Assembly (NCBI RefSeq): GCF_001905885.1
Contig: NZ_LIYH01000010.1
Location: 62,001 to 126,000 of the forward strand
Reading direction: 5' to 3'
DNA: 64,000 nucleotides
DNA from: Streptomyces sp. CB03234
GTDB lineage: Bacteria > Actinomycetota > Actinomycetes > Streptomycetales > Streptomycetaceae
Made by a program: the position numbers and the translations under genes. Positions within the stretch are counted from its first letter, which is position 1. Every line of letters starts with the position of its first letter. The notes beneath the pieces were generated by a model, which did not search any database, was not told the DNA's origin, and saw nothing but the letters and a program-made list of their open reading frames with translations. This document shows, one piece after another, positions 22,780 through 32,137 of this stretch.

Positions 22780-23829
22780 ATGAGTGACACATCCCCCACC
22801 CGCAGACTGCTCCTCCAGGGCGCCCTGGCCGCGGGCGCGCTCGGCGCCGTACCAGGCGTGGCGAGCGCCGCCCCGCACCGCCCGTACGTCAATCCGCTCG
22901 TGCGCAACCGGGCCGATCCGCACATCCACCGCCACACCGACCGGCAGTACTACTTCACCGCCACCGCCCCCGAGTACGACCGGATCATCCTGCGCCGCTC
23001 GCGCACCCTGCGCGGCCTCGCCACGGCCGAGGAGGCGGTGATCTGGCGCAAGCACGGAAGCGGCGACATGGGCGCGCACATCTGGGCGCCGGAGATCCAC
23101 CACATCGACGGCAGGTGGTACATCTACTTCGCCGCCGCGCCCGCGGACGACGTGTGGAAGATCCGAATGTGGGTGCTGGAGAACCCCAGCCGCGACCCCT
23201 TCAAGGGCACCTGGACCGAGAAGGGGCGGATCGTCACCGCCTGGGACACCTTCTCGCTCGACGCCACCACCTTCACGCACCGGGGGTCCCGCTACCTCGC
23301 CTGGGCGCAGCACGAGCCCGGCATCGACCACAACACCGGCGTCTTCCTGTCGAGGATGGCCAACCCCTGGACCCTCAACGGCCCGCAGATCCGGCTCACC
23401 ACGCCCGAGTACGACTGGGAGTGCGCCGGCTTCAAGGTGAACGAGGGCGCCTCGTTCATCGAGCGCAACGGCCGTGTCTTCATGACGTACTCCGCCAGCG
23501 CCACCGACAGCAACTATTGCATGGGCCTGCTCACCGCCGACGCCGACAGCGACCTGATGGACCCGGCCTCCTGGACCAAGTCGCCGCGGCCGGTGTTCAC
23601 CAGCAACGACGCCACCCGGCAGTACGGCCCCGGGCACAACTCCTTCACCGTCGCCGAGGACGGCCGCACCGACGTCCTCGTCTACCACGCCCGCCAGTAC
23701 AAGGAGATCAGCGGCGACCCGCTGCACGACCCCAACCGCCACACCCGTATCCAGCGGCTCGGCTGGAAGAGCGACGGCACCCCCGACTTCGGCATCCCGG
23801 TCGCCGACGGCCCCGGAGCCGGCGCATGA
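22780..23829 (+). CDS. Secreted GH43 arabinan-active glycosidase
   Basis: The 349-residue protein has a twin-arginine-type signal (PTRRLLLQGALAAG, cleavage near ASAAP) followed by a single GH43 five-bladed propeller: catalytic base Asp in NRADPHIHRH, WAPEIHHIDGRWYIYF, second Asp in FSLDATTFTH, and the probable acid Glu in KVNEGASFIERNG. It is close to exo-1,5-alpha-L-arabinofuranosidases of Streptomyces but lacks the C-terminal CBM42 domain some of them carry. GGAAGG lies ten bases before the ATG. It overlaps the acetylesterase gene by 4 bases, and its operator matches that of the arabinose importer. Confidence 0.88.
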   Translation: MSDTSPTRRLLLQGALAAGALGAVPGVASAAPHRPYVNPLVRNRADPHIHRHTDRQYYFTATAPEYDRIILRRSRTLRGLATAEEAVIWRKHGSGDMGAHIWAPEIHHIDGRWYIYFAAAPADDVWKIRMWVLENPSRDPFKGTWTEKGRIVTAWDTFSLDATTFTHRGSRYLAWAQHEPGIDHNTGVFLSRMANPWTLNGPQIRLTTPEYDWECAGFKVNEGASFIERNGRVFMTYSASATDSNYCMGLLTADADSDLMDPASWTKSPRPVFTSNDATRQYGPGHNSFTVAEDGRTDVLVYHARQYKEISGDPLHDPNRHTRIQRLGWKSDGTPDFGIPVADGPGAGA

Positions 23830-24875
23830 CCATCGGTACGAGACGCGCCGCCGTCCTCGCCGCCGCCGCGCTCACGGCCCTGACCGCCGTCCCCGCGCAG
23901 GCATCGGCACCGTACGGCCAGGGACTGGACCACTGCACCGGCACCGCGCCCGTGGTGTGCCACTTCGACGTCCCGCCCGGCACGTACGACGTCACCGTCA
24001 CCCTCGGCGGCGACCGTGCCGCCGCCACGTCCGTCACCGCCGAGACGCGCCGCGCCATGCTGCCGGAGACCGCCACCGCGGCCGGGCAGTACACCCGGCG
24101 GGCCTTCACCGTCGACGTCCGCACCCCGGAAGGCGAGCCCACCGGCCCGGCCGGCACCCCCGGACTCGACCTGGCCTTCGGCGGCCCGGCGCCCGCCCTG
24201 TCCGCGATCCGCGTGACGCCCGCGCCGAGCGCCACCCGGCGGACCGTCCTCATCGGCGACTCCACGGTGTGCGACCAGCCGGGCGAGCCGTACGCCGGCT
24301 GGGGGCAGCACCTGCCCAGCCTGCTGAAGCGCGGCACGGCCGTCGCCAACCACGCCGACTCGGGCGAGAGTACGGTCACCTACCTCGCCGACCCGGCCCT
24401 GTTCCCCACGGTCCGGCAGACCATCCGGCGCGGCGACCTCGTCCTCATCCAACTCGCCCACAACGACAAGCAGACCGACGCCCCCACCTACCGCGCCGGC
24501 CTCACCGCCCTCGTCGACGGCGTCCGCGCGGAAGGCGGCCGACCGGTCCTGGTCACGCCCGTCGTCCGCCGCTGGTTCGGCCCCGACGGCACCCTCAACA
24601 ACAACACCGCCCTGCTCGTCAACGGCCTCGGCGTCGACCACCCGGCCGAGATCCGCGCCCTCGCCGCCGGCCTGGGCACCCCGCTGGTCGACCTCACCGC
24701 CCGCACCAAGCAACGGGTGGAGACGCTCGGCACGGAGGCCTCCAAGGCCCTGTACCTGACGAACGAGAAGCGCGACAACACCCACACCTCGGTGCGCGGG
24801 GCCACCGAATACGCCGGGTTCGTCGCCGACGAACTCCTCGCCCAGGGACTGATCAGCCGGTCGGCGCGCCGCTGA
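23826..24875 (+). CDS. Secreted rhamnogalacturonan acetylesterase-like SGNH hydrolase (CE12 type)
   Basis: The 349-residue protein has a signal peptide (cleavage near AQASAP, residue 27), a beta-rich region of about 100 residues and an SGNH esterase domain. The nucleophile Ser146 is in IGDSTVCD, the block III Asn213 in AHNDKQ, and the catalytic Asp317/His320 in RDNTHTS. GDSTV plus HNDK is characteristic of rhamnogalacturonan acetylesterases, which remove acetyl groups from the pectin backbone before lyases act. Its co-translation with a GH43 arabinanase points to joint attack on decorated rhamnogalacturonan I. The function of the N-terminal beta region is unknown, possibly binding. Confidence 0.88.
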   Translation: MTIGTRRAAVLAAAALTALTAVPAQASAPYGQGLDHCTGTAPVVCHFDVPPGTYDVTVTLGGDRAAATSVTAETRRAMLPETATAAGQYTRRAFTVDVRTPEGEPTGPAGTPGLDLAFGGPAPALSAIRVTPAPSATRRTVLIGDSTVCDQPGEPYAGWGQHLPSLLKRGTAVANHADSGESTVTYLADPALFPTVRQTIRRGDLVLIQLAHNDKQTDAPTYRAGLTALVDGVRAEGGRPVLVTPVVRRWFGPDGTLNNNTALLVNGLGVDHPAEIRALAAGLGTPLVDLTARTKQRVETLGTEASKALYLTNEKRDNTHTSVRGATEYAGFVADELLAQGLISRSARR

Positions 24876-24891
24876 CCCCCGGCCGCTCACG

Positions 24892-24929
24892 GCCCCGCCC
24901 GCCCGGCCACTCGCCGGCCCGGGCGGGGC
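24892..24929. terminator. Bidirectional hairpin between convergent genes
   Basis: GCCCCGCCC (24892-24900) pairs with GGGCGGGGC (24921-24929), with a further inner CCGG/CCGG pairing. It lies 17 bases after the acetylesterase stop and 58 bases from the end of the convergent gene at 24987, so it can serve both. Confidence 0.7.
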
Positions 24930-24986
24930 AACTCCCACGAGACGGTGCGCCCATGCCCGACGCCACCCCGTTCCCGCGCCGGGCGT

Positions 24987-25538
24987 CTACCGCACCACGC
25001 CCGGGGCGTACGCGGGAGCCGGCACGCACTGCGCGCGCAGCGCCGCGAGCGCGGACCAGGCGTCGTGCGCACCGAAGACCCGGGGCGGCCCCGGGCGCGG
25101 GCCCATGACCGCGTAGTGCACCGGCAGGAAGGACAGACCGCCCCAGGGCTCCACCGTGTGCGCCCGCGCCAGCACCCCGCCGCACCGTGCGCATCCGATC
25201 CATGGAACCAGCACATGGCCCGTACCGGACGAGGGAAGCGGCCGGGCGTCCGGATGCTCGATCAGCCGCAGGGGAGGGTCGTTTTCCTCGGACCCGACCA
25301 CGGCGCAGCACAGCAGCCGGGGCATGAGCGCGTCGCCCATGCCCCACTCCCGCACCAGCACCGCGATCTCCACGAGCGTGGTCTCGCTGATGACCACCCG
25401 CCCGGCCTGGAGACCGGACACCAGCGCGTCCAGCCCCGCCTCCTGTTCCCCTATGTCCCAGCAGTCCCGGACCAGGGTGGCCTCGGGCTCGGGCAGCAGG
25501 TCGGCAAGGCGGTACCAGAGAGTAACTTCATCGATCAC
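24987..25538 (-). CDS. Hypothetical protein with a Cys-pair motif
   Basis: This 183-residue soluble protein starts at GTG 25538 without a strong ribosome site. The N-terminal half (LPEPEATLVRDCWDIGEQE, AGLDALVSGLQ) resembles small immunity-type or Streptomyces-specific helical domains such as MafI-like proteins; that similarity is weak and unverified. The middle has a CARCGG knuckle near residue 116 that could hold half a metal site. Codon use is typical of the host. I do not recognise a function. It is convergent with the acetylesterase gene and stands alone. Confidence 0.6.
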   Translation of the reverse strand: MIDEVTLWYRLADLLPEPEATLVRDCWDIGEQEAGLDALVSGLQAGRVVISETTLVEIAVLVREWGMGDALMPRLLCCAVVGSEENDPPLRLIEHPDARPLPSSGTGHVLVPWIGCARCGGVLARAHTVEPWGGLSFLPVHYAVMGPRPGPPRVFGAHDAWSALAALRAQCVPAPAYAPGVVR

Positions 25539-25594
25539 CCGCCGAGGCTATCGGGGCGGAGGTGACGGCCGGCGACCAGCCCTCCACCTGGTCA

Positions 25595-26290
25595 CTAGGC
25601 CTCCACGACACCCAACTGCCGCATAAGGCCGAGGTCGTCCACGTTCCACCAGCTCTCCGCGATCTTGCCGCCCTTGCAGCGGAAGGTCGCGTGACCCGTG
25701 CCGGTCACATCCCGATTGGTGGCTTCGATGCCCTTGTACGCGCCGACATGGCGGCCCTTGAACGACATCCGCAGGCACACCAGGTCGCCTTCGGCGACCA
25801 GTCCCTCGATGGTGCACGTAGGCTGGAACGCCTCCATGATCTCCCGGTCCTCCGCCTTGGCGGTCGCCAGGTCCGCGTCGTACGTCGACAGGGACGGGTC
25901 GTGCTCACGGTAGTCACTGGTGCACAGGCCGTCGGCCGCGTCCACGTTCCCCTTGTTGATCACCTCGTCCACGAACTTCTGGACGACCAGCTTGTTGAGC
26001 TGCTCGTCGCGGACGACGTCCAGGTCCGTGAAGGTGGGCTCGCCGTCACAGAGGGCCGTCATCTCGCGGAAGATGCGGTCGGTCTCGGGCAGATTCGAGT
26101 TCTCCATCGCCTCCTCATAGGAGGGGAATTCAACGATCTCCAGCACATGGGTGGAGTCCGAACGGTCCCGGCCCATGATCGCGTGGGTGGCCGTCCGCTT
26201 ACCCTGCGTCGCCTCGGCCCAGCTGTCCAGCAGCCGGTTCATCTCGTCGACCCTGTCGGTCTTGCAGTCGATGATCTGGACGAATGTCAT
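25595..26290 (-). CDS. Fusion of an ABM/EthD-like domain with a SnoaL-like (NTF2) domain
   Basis: The 231-residue protein begins MTFVQIIDCKTDRVDEMNRL, the pattern of a dimeric alpha+beta-barrel domain (antibiotic-biosynthesis monooxygenase-like), to about residue 95. The second part from NKLVVQKFVDEVINKGNVD to the end (YREHDPSLSTY, HVGAYKGIEATNRDVTGTG, GGKIAESWWNVDDLGLMRQL) is a SnoaL-like polyketide-cyclase/ester-cyclase domain. Both folds occur in secondary metabolism and as proteins without known activity. ATG 26290 follows GGGAGG by a few bases; a slightly longer frame to 26305 has no better site. Transcribed just downstream of the LuxR-type regulator's opposite side, it may be a target of it, which is inference. 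Confidence 0.75.
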   Translation of the reverse strand: MTFVQIIDCKTDRVDEMNRLLDSWAEATQGKRTATHAIMGRDRSDSTHVLEIVEFPSYEEAMENSNLPETDRIFREMTALCDGEPTFTDLDVVRDEQLNKLVVQKFVDEVINKGNVDAADGLCTSDYREHDPSLSTYDADLATAKAEDREIMEAFQPTCTIEGLVAEGDLVCLRMSFKGRHVGAYKGIEATNRDVTGTGHATFRCKGGKIAESWWNVDDLGLMRQLGVVEA

Positions 26291-26371
26291 GACGCCTCCC
26301 GCCATTGGAAACGACTGCGCTGCTTTCAGCGTAGGACCGTTGGGCGCAGACGGCAGGCGGGCAGAGGCCCG

Positions 26372-29224
26372 TCACCGCGAGGGCGCGGCGAGTCCGTTGA
26401 GCGCCGTGGCCAGCTGGGCACGGGAGCGGACGTCGAGCTTCTGGTAGATGCGGGTGAGCCGCGCCTCGACGGTCTTCACGCTCAGATACAGCTTGGCCGC
26501 GGCCTCCTGGTTGCTCGCCCCCTCCCCGACGAGCCGGGCGAGCCGCAGCTCGGCCTCGGTCAGCCGGGACAGCGCGCTCCCGGCGGCGGGCGGCGGGGCC
26601 GAGGAGTCGGCGGGGGAGGGGTTCTCGGCGGTCAGCCCGAGCCACGGTACGGCCCCCGCCCGCTCGAACACGGCGGCCGCCGCCTGCATCGCCGCCTGCG
26701 CGGCCGACCGTCTGCGGCGCCGCCGCTCCACCCGCGCGAGGGCGATCAGGCAGCGGCCCTGCTCCAGTACGAGCCCGTGCCCGGCGAACCGGTCGGCGGT
26801 CCCCACCAGCAGGTCGACCGCCTCGTCGGTCTTGCCGCCGGCCGCCAGGCACAGCGCGTACACCCGGTCGCAGCCCAGCAGCACGGTGGTGCGGCCGAGC
26901 CGCTCGGCGACCGGGCCCACGTCGGCGAGCAGGGCCTGCGCCTCCGGCAGGGCGTCGCTCGCCAGCAGCGCCTCGGCCAGCTCCTCGTGCCAGCGCAGCA
27001 TCGAGGGGTCGACCGTGCACTGCGCGTTCTCACCGTCCCGGACCCGACGCAGCGTCTCCAGCGCGCCCGCCACGTCCCCGGTGACCAGCTGGACCCGGCC
27101 GAGCGCGTACAGACCGCGCGCCAGGAAGACATGGTCGCCCTCCTCCTCCGACGCCCGCACGCTGCGCCGCGCGTACCCGGCCGCGCGCGCGAAGCTGCCG
27201 CCCGCCGTCTCGGCGAGCGCCAGCGCGTACCAGGCGGGCCCCGGCGACAGGCCCGCCTCCAGCGTCAGGGCGAGCGACCGCCCGGCGTGCGCGAGGGCCG
27301 CCGCGCACTGGCCGCGCCGGGTCTCGACCTCGGCGAGCGTACGGAACAGCTCGATGGCGTCCTCGACCGGGCCGCGCCGCTCGACCAGCGGCAGCAGCGC
27401 GTACAGCTGGTCCCGTGCCTCGGAGAGCCGGTCGTCGAACAGGGCGTGACGGATGGTCAGGATCTGGGCGCTGTTGCGGACCCCCAGCGGCCGGTCGGTC
27501 ATCTCCAGCGCCCGCGCCTCGGCGAGCGTCCGCTCGGCGTCCGGCGAGCCGAGCACCCGGTCCATCCGGGCTTGCTGGGTCAGCGCCTGCGCGGCGGTGT
27601 GCCGGTCGCCCACGGACATCGCGAGCGCCGCCGACTCGACCGCCGCGGCCCGGGACCGCACCGGATCGCCGTCCGCGAGGACGTACTTCACCGCCAGCCG
27701 CAGCTGCACGGCGGCCCGCAGCGCCGGCTCCCCCTCCGAGTCCTCCATGGCGTGCACATAGATCTCGTCCAGATCGGTCAGCCCCTGCCCCGCCGTGTCC
27801 AGTACGGCGAGCCGCGCCCGCACCCGGTCGGCGGGCGTCGCGTCCCGGGCCAGCAGGTCGGCCGCGGCGCGCATCGCGAGATCCGCGCGGGCGGCCCGCC
27901 CGGCCTCCTCGGCGGCCTCCACCAGCCGCTCCAGCCGGCGGCGGCCCAGGCTCGCGGGCGTGGTCTCGGCGGCCAGCATCGCCAGTTCGGCGGCGAGCGC
28001 GCTGTCGCCCCGCCGACGGGCCGTGTCGGCCGCCTCCGCGACCTCGGCGGCCAGGTCCTCGTCGGGCACGTCATTGGCCAGCGCCCGGTGCCGTACCGCC
28101 TCCACCGGGTCGTCGGCCACTTCGGCGAGCGCGGCGTGCCCCCGGCTGCGCTCGGTCCAGCAGGTGTCGTGGACCAGCGTGGACGGCAGCAGCCCGGCGG
28201 TGAACGCGACCGTCCCGTCCTCGGTCAGCGATATCAGCCCGGCGCGCTCCGCGGCGGCCAGCTCCGCCTCCGCCGTCGGACGGCCCGCCCGGCGCAGCAG
28301 CGCCGTGGTCGGGCGCAGCGCCAGGGCGGCGAGCAGCAGCGTGGCCCGTACGGGGGCGGAGGCGGGCGCGAGCATCCGGCGCGCCACATCGCGGGCGCGC
28401 CCCGACAGCGGCAGCGCCTCGGCGTGGTGCACCGGCGTCCGCGCGTCGGCCAGCGACCGGCCGACGGCGAGGGCGAGGCGCGGGTTGCCGCCGCTGGCGC
28501 GGTGGATGCGTCCCGCCAGCCGGGACGGCAGCCGGTGGTGGACCAGCAGCTCCGCCATCTCGTCGGCCTGGAGCGGCGGCACCAGCAGGACGTCGGCCTC
28601 GGACGCCACCCACAGCGGCATGGGCGCGCCACCGCTGTCGGCCCCGCCACCGGCGTACGGAGCCGGGGTCTCGACGGCGACGACCCGCAGCGCGGGCGGC
28701 GCGAGGTGGAGGGCGAAGCGGAGCAGGTCGGCGCTGTCGGCGTCGATGCGCTGGGCGTCGTCGACGACGAGGAGGACGGGCGACCGTTCGGCCAGGGTCC
28801 GCAGGACGCCGGCGAGGGCCAGCCGCAGCGCGATCGGGTCCCGGCCGACGGCCGGCGCGGCGGACTCGCGGCACAGCACGGCGACGGCGTCCCGCTGCGG
28901 CCCCGGCAGGCCGTCGAGCGCGAAGGCGGGCACCGAGGCGATGAGCGCGGCCGCGGCCGCCCCGGCCATGTCGCGGTCCGCGGGTTGCGGGGCCAGCCAC
29001 ACGACCGTCTCCCCGCGCGCCGAGGCCTGCTCGGCGGCCGCCTGGGCGACCTCGGTCTTGCCTACCCCGGGAGGCCCGGTGAGCAGGGCCCGCCCGCGGG
29101 AGTGCAGGACGCGATCGAGGCGGGCGAGCAGCTCGGCCCGCCCGACGGGCGCGGCGCGGTCTGACTGCCCGGAGCCGTACGTCGCGGGGACGCACGGCGT
29201 GGCGGGGTACGGCGTCGACCTCAC
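26372..29224 (-). CDS. Large ATP-binding LuxR-family (LAL) transcriptional regulator
   Basis: The protein has about 950 residues: an N-terminal AAA/STAND ATPase with Walker A TGPPGVGKTE and Walker B VLLVVDDAQRID, a long TPR-like helical middle, and a C-terminal LuxR helix-turn-helix (LTEAELRLARLVGEGASNQE, then VKTVEARLTRIYQKL). LAL proteins are large ATP-dependent activators, often of pathway genes for polyketides or sugars. GTG 29224 is my preferred start because it lies just before the conserved region and has GGAGGG 12 bases upstream; the frame remains open to 29446, so the start is uncertain. The gene ends 81 bases before the ABM/SnoaL start on the same strand. Confidence 0.85.
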   Translation of the reverse strand: MRSTPYPATPCVPATYGSGQSDRAAPVGRAELLARLDRVLHSRGRALLTGPPGVGKTEVAQAAAEQASARGETVVWLAPQPADRDMAGAAAAALIASVPAFALDGLPGPQRDAVAVLCRESAAPAVGRDPIALRLALAGVLRTLAERSPVLLVVDDAQRIDADSADLLRFALHLAPPALRVVAVETPAPYAGGGADSGGAPMPLWVASEADVLLVPPLQADEMAELLVHHRLPSRLAGRIHRASGGNPRLALAVGRSLADARTPVHHAEALPLSGRARDVARRMLAPASAPVRATLLLAALALRPTTALLRRAGRPTAEAELAAAERAGLISLTEDGTVAFTAGLLPSTLVHDTCWTERSRGHAALAEVADDPVEAVRHRALANDVPDEDLAAEVAEAADTARRRGDSALAAELAMLAAETTPASLGRRRLERLVEAAEEAGRAARADLAMRAAADLLARDATPADRVRARLAVLDTAGQGLTDLDEIYVHAMEDSEGEPALRAAVQLRLAVKYVLADGDPVRSRAAAVESAALAMSVGDRHTAAQALTQQARMDRVLGSPDAERTLAEARALEMTDRPLGVRNSAQILTIRHALFDDRLSEARDQLYALLPLVERRGPVEDAIELFRTLAEVETRRGQCAAALAHAGRSLALTLEAGLSPGPAWYALALAETAGGSFARAAGYARRSVRASEEEGDHVFLARGLYALGRVQLVTGDVAGALETLRRVRDGENAQCTVDPSMLRWHEELAEALLASDALPEAQALLADVGPVAERLGRTTVLLGCDRVYALCLAAGGKTDEAVDLLVGTADRFAGHGLVLEQGRCLIALARVERRRRRRSAAQAAMQAAAAVFERAGAVPWLGLTAENPSPADSSAPPPAAGSALSRLTEAELRLARLVGEGASNQEAAAKLYLSVKTVEARLTRIYQKLDVRSRAQLATALNGLAAPSR

Positions 29225-29359
29225 CTGCGACCACCACCCTCCGCCCGCGGACCCCCCGCCCACGGGCCCCCTGCCCGTGATCTGTCTCGCGAGCGCAGCA
29301 TACGAACTCGGCCACGGGAGTCCAGGTGTCCCGTCCGGTATGTGGACGAACACACAAGC

Positions 29360-29394
29360 GGGCGTGCCCGCGGCGATTTGCCGCGAGCACGCCC
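29360..29394 (-). terminator. Hairpin terminator after the subtilisin gene
   Basis: GGGCGTGC (29360-29367) pairs with GCACGCCC (29387-29394), and GCGGC/GCCGC extends the stem around a GATTT loop. It lies 34 bases downstream of the stop of the leftward S8 peptidase gene. Confidence 0.75.
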
Positions 29395-29427
29395 CTGACC
29401 TGTGGATTTGTGTGTCCTGCCGGTGGA

Positions 29428-31272
29428 TCAGAAGGTCAGGCCCCACGAGTCGATGTAGCCGGTGTCACCCGACGCCACGTCCCTGACCTGGAGCTTCCAG
29501 GTGCCGTTCGCGACCTCGGCGGAGGCGTCGACCGTGTACGTGGCGAGGACGTTGTCGGCCGAGTCGCTGCCGCTGGAGTTCTTCAGCCGGTACGCGGTGC
29601 CGTCCGGGGCCACCAGGTCGATGACCAGGTCGCCGCGCCAGGTGTGCTTGATGTCCACGTCGACCTTGAGGGCGGCGGGGGCGTTGCCGGTGAGGCCGGT
29701 GACGGAGATCGGGGACGTCGCGGTGGTGTTGTCCGAAATCGTGACGTTCGTAGCGTTGGTGAACGCCGTTCCGGTACCGGGGGTGGGGGTACCGGTCACG
29801 GCGTTCACGGTCTTCGCCGCGTCCGCGATACCGGCGCCGCAGCCACCCGTGCAGGTGCCGGGCAGCGGGCGGGCGTTGGCCTTGATGGCGGACTCGATCT
29901 CGGCCGGGGTCAGGGTCGACTTGGCCGACTTGAGCAGCGCGGCGAGCCCGGCGATGTGCGGGGCGGCCATCGACGTGCCCTGGTAGGGCTTGTAGTTCTC
30001 CAGCGACTGGGTGGTGGTGCCGGAGTTCAGCGTCGAGAGGATGCCGTTCTCGGGGGTGGTGACGGTGCCGGGCGTGTCGGTGGCGCGGCGTGTCTCACCG
30101 CCCGGGGCCGAGACGTCGATGATGGTGCCGTAGTTCGAGTAGAACGAACGGTTGCCCTCACGGCTGGTGGACGCCACGTTGATGACGTTCGCGCAGTTGG
30201 CGGGCGTGAAGCCGGACGCGTTGGCGTTGCTGTTGCCGGCCGCGACGACGACGGTGGCCCCCCGTGCGACCGCCCCGTCGATGGCGTTCTTGTAGACGGT
30301 CGGGCAGGTCGAGCTGGCGCCGCCGAGGCTCATGTTGATGACCTTGGCCGGGTTCGGGTTCGCCGGGATGCCGGGGACCGAACCGCCGGAGGCCCAGGTG
30401 ATCGCGTCGGCGATGTCCGAGGACGAGCCGCCGCACTTGCCGAGCACGCGCACGTGCTGGACCTTCGCCCCGTACGCGATGCCCGCGACGCCCTTGGCGT
30501 TGTGGGTCGACGCCGCGATGGTGCCGTGGACGTGGGTGCCGTGCCAGGAGGAGTTGCTCGCCCGGGAGCCGGTGCCGCACTCGCCGTCCGTCGCGTTCCA
30601 GTCGCCCTCGTCCTTGGGGTCGCTGTCGCGGCCGTTGCCGTCGCGGGCGTCGGCGGAGCTGGAGATGAAGTCGTACCCCGACACGACGCCGGCGCTCAGG
30701 TCGGAGTGCGCGGCGTAGCCGGTGTCGATGACTGCGACGGTGACACCGCTGCCGGTCGTCTTGTCCCAGGCGCCGGGTACGTTCATGCCGCCGGTGGGCT
30801 CGAAGAGGTCCCACTGCTTGGCGTAGTCGGTGTCGTTGGGCGTGACGGCCATCGCGTAGGCGCGGATGTCGGCCTCCACGGAGGCGACCTGCGGGTCGGC
30901 ACGGAAGGCGTCCATGACCTCCGTGACGTCCTGCTTCGTCGCCCGGTCGCCGAGGTCGACGAGCGCGGCGCCGCTCGCGAGACGGCGCTCGAACGACAGG
31001 TTCTCGCCGGTCTTCGCCGCCTTCTCGGCCGCGTCGCCCTTGGCGGCGGTGTTCGAGGTGGCCTCGGCGGTACGGGACTTGTAGGTGACGATGACCTTGT
31101 CCACGGGCGCGCTCGGCAGGGCGGCCGGGGTCATGGCCTGCGAAGCCGGGGCAGCGGGCTTCGGGGTGGGGGTGGCCTCTGCGGCGAGGGCCACCGAGGA
31201 GGTGGCGGTCACGCCGAGGATCGTGGCGCTCGCCGCCACGACGGATATGAGTCTCCGCCTGGAACCGTTCAA
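29428..31272 (-). CDS. Secreted subtilisin-like serine protease (S8) with C-terminal P-domain
   Basis: From TTG 31272, seven bases after GAAAGGG, the protein has 614 residues. It shows a signal peptide (cleavage near VALAAEA, about 31), an I9-like propeptide (PVDKVIVTYKSR, about 56-138), and the catalytic domain with Asp183 (VAVIDTGYAAHSD), His244 (SWHGTHVHG), the oxyanion Asn347 (VVAAGNSNA) and Ser434 (YQGTSMAAPH). A C-terminal domain of about 100 residues (DIKHTWRGDLVIDLVAPDGT, GTWKLQVRDVASGDTGYID) is a proprotein-convertase P-domain. The enzyme would be an extracellular peptidase. The frame runs upstream to 31722 through intergenic sequence, so the TTG start is preferred. Confidence 0.93.
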   Translation of the reverse strand: MNGSRRRLISVVAASATILGVTATSSVALAAEATPTPKPAAPASQAMTPAALPSAPVDKVIVTYKSRTAEATSNTAAKGDAAEKAAKTGENLSFERRLASGAALVDLGDRATKQDVTEVMDAFRADPQVASVEADIRAYAMAVTPNDTDYAKQWDLFEPTGGMNVPGAWDKTTGSGVTVAVIDTGYAAHSDLSAGVVSGYDFISSSADARDGNGRDSDPKDEGDWNATDGECGTGSRASNSSWHGTHVHGTIAASTHNAKGVAGIAYGAKVQHVRVLGKCGGSSSDIADAITWASGGSVPGIPANPNPAKVINMSLGGASSTCPTVYKNAIDGAVARGATVVVAAGNSNANASGFTPANCANVINVASTSREGNRSFYSNYGTIIDVSAPGGETRRATDTPGTVTTPENGILSTLNSGTTTQSLENYKPYQGTSMAAPHIAGLAALLKSAKSTLTPAEIESAIKANARPLPGTCTGGCGAGIADAAKTVNAVTGTPTPGTGTAFTNATNVTISDNTTATSPISVTGLTGNAPAALKVDVDIKHTWRGDLVIDLVAPDGTAYRLKNSSGSDSADNVLATYTVDASAEVANGTWKLQVRDVASGDTGYIDSWGLTF

Positions 31273-31593
31273 GGTGTTCCCTTTCAGGGCAGCTCCGGCG
31301 ACTCCCGGAGCGGCTGACGGTGCAGGGCGCGACGGGCGGCGGGCGCGTGGGGTCCGCGGACGTGCCGTGGGGGTGGCAGTCCGTGAACCCCGGGCTGGGT
31401 AGGCCTCTTGCGCCGCCGCCGACGCGACGACCCCTGGGGACGGGGCCGTCACCGGCGGAATTACATGCACCTGACAGTCAGGTGGCTGAGAACCTCCGGT
31501 GCGGCAGACAGTAGGGAAACCCGCGATGAACCCGATACGGGGAAAACCCTTGTCACCCCCGCGAGGCTCAAGGGCGGGGGAGAGGGAACCCCC

Positions 31594-31836
31594 GGCCCGC
31601 GCGGGCCCGCACCGCCACCGCCCCGCAGGCCGCCCACGGCTCCGGGCGGGCCCGTACCCGACACCGCCCCGCACCCGCCCACGGCCGGGCGGGCCCGTGC
31701 CCGTCCACCGCACCGCAGCCACTCACCAACTGGGCGTGGGCGTACCCGTCCACCGCCCCGCACCTGGCTGACGACCCCGGCGGGGCCGTACCCGACCACC
31801 GGCCCGCAGCCGCCGGACGGCCGGGCGGGGCCGTGG
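31594..31836. repeat. Degenerate tandem array, units of 43-50 bp
   Basis: Units begin with a GGGCGGGCCCGTACCCG-like segment followed by CCACCGCCCCGCA and a variable end. I place them at about 31594-31643, 31644-31686, 31687-31731, 31732-31778 and 31779-31822, with a partial sixth. Unit lengths vary and are not a constant multiple of three. It directly abuts the dispersed element at 31837. Confidence 0.65.
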
Positions 31837-31947
31837 AGGGTCGCCCCCGCTGGGGGTCCCCCCACTTGTGGGGGAGGTTGGCGGCGACGAGGGGCACCGT
31901 CCTACGGGAGGGTGCCCCGCCGGCCGCGAGGAGGTGAGCCCGGAGGG
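31837..31947 (+). repeat. Dispersed intergenic repeat element, copy B
   Basis: It contains AGGGTCGCCCCC (31837-31848), GGTTGGCGGCG (31876-31886) and GAGGAGGTGAGCCCGGAGGG (31928-31947) in the same order as copy A at 14220-14313. The variable parts here form hairpins: GGGGGTCCCCCC next to 31853, and GGCACC...GGTGCC around 31892-31916. Conserved blocks separated by variable stems resemble either a mobile repeat or a structured RNA. Confidence 0.6.
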
Positions 31948-32041
31948 GCCACGCCCCCACCCCGCCCGCTCGGCGCAGACCCGCGGCCGGGCACCGCCGC
32001 CCGGGGCGGGTGGTCGAGCCCCCGGCGCCCCCGACGGCCCC

Positions 32042-32137
32042 GGCGCCCCCGAGGGCCCGACGGCCCCGGCGCCCCCGAGGGCCCGACGGCCCCGAAGCCC
32101 CCGAGGGCCCGACGGCCCCGGCGCCCGCGACGGCCCC
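32042..32137. repeat. 26-bp GC tandem repeats
   Basis: GGCGCCCCCGAGGGCCCGAC followed by GGCCCC forms a 26-bp unit at 32042-32067 and 32068-32093 (identical), a variant at 32094-32119, and a shortened 18-bp unit at 32120-32137; degenerate pieces extend to about 32190. A 26-bp period would shift the reading frame at each unit, which argues against coding. Confidence 0.75.

Noticed and set aside
25562..29164. 1,200-codon forward frame opposite the LAL regulator
   Set aside because: The reverse strand encodes recognisable Walker and LuxR motifs; the forward product is a compositional shadow.
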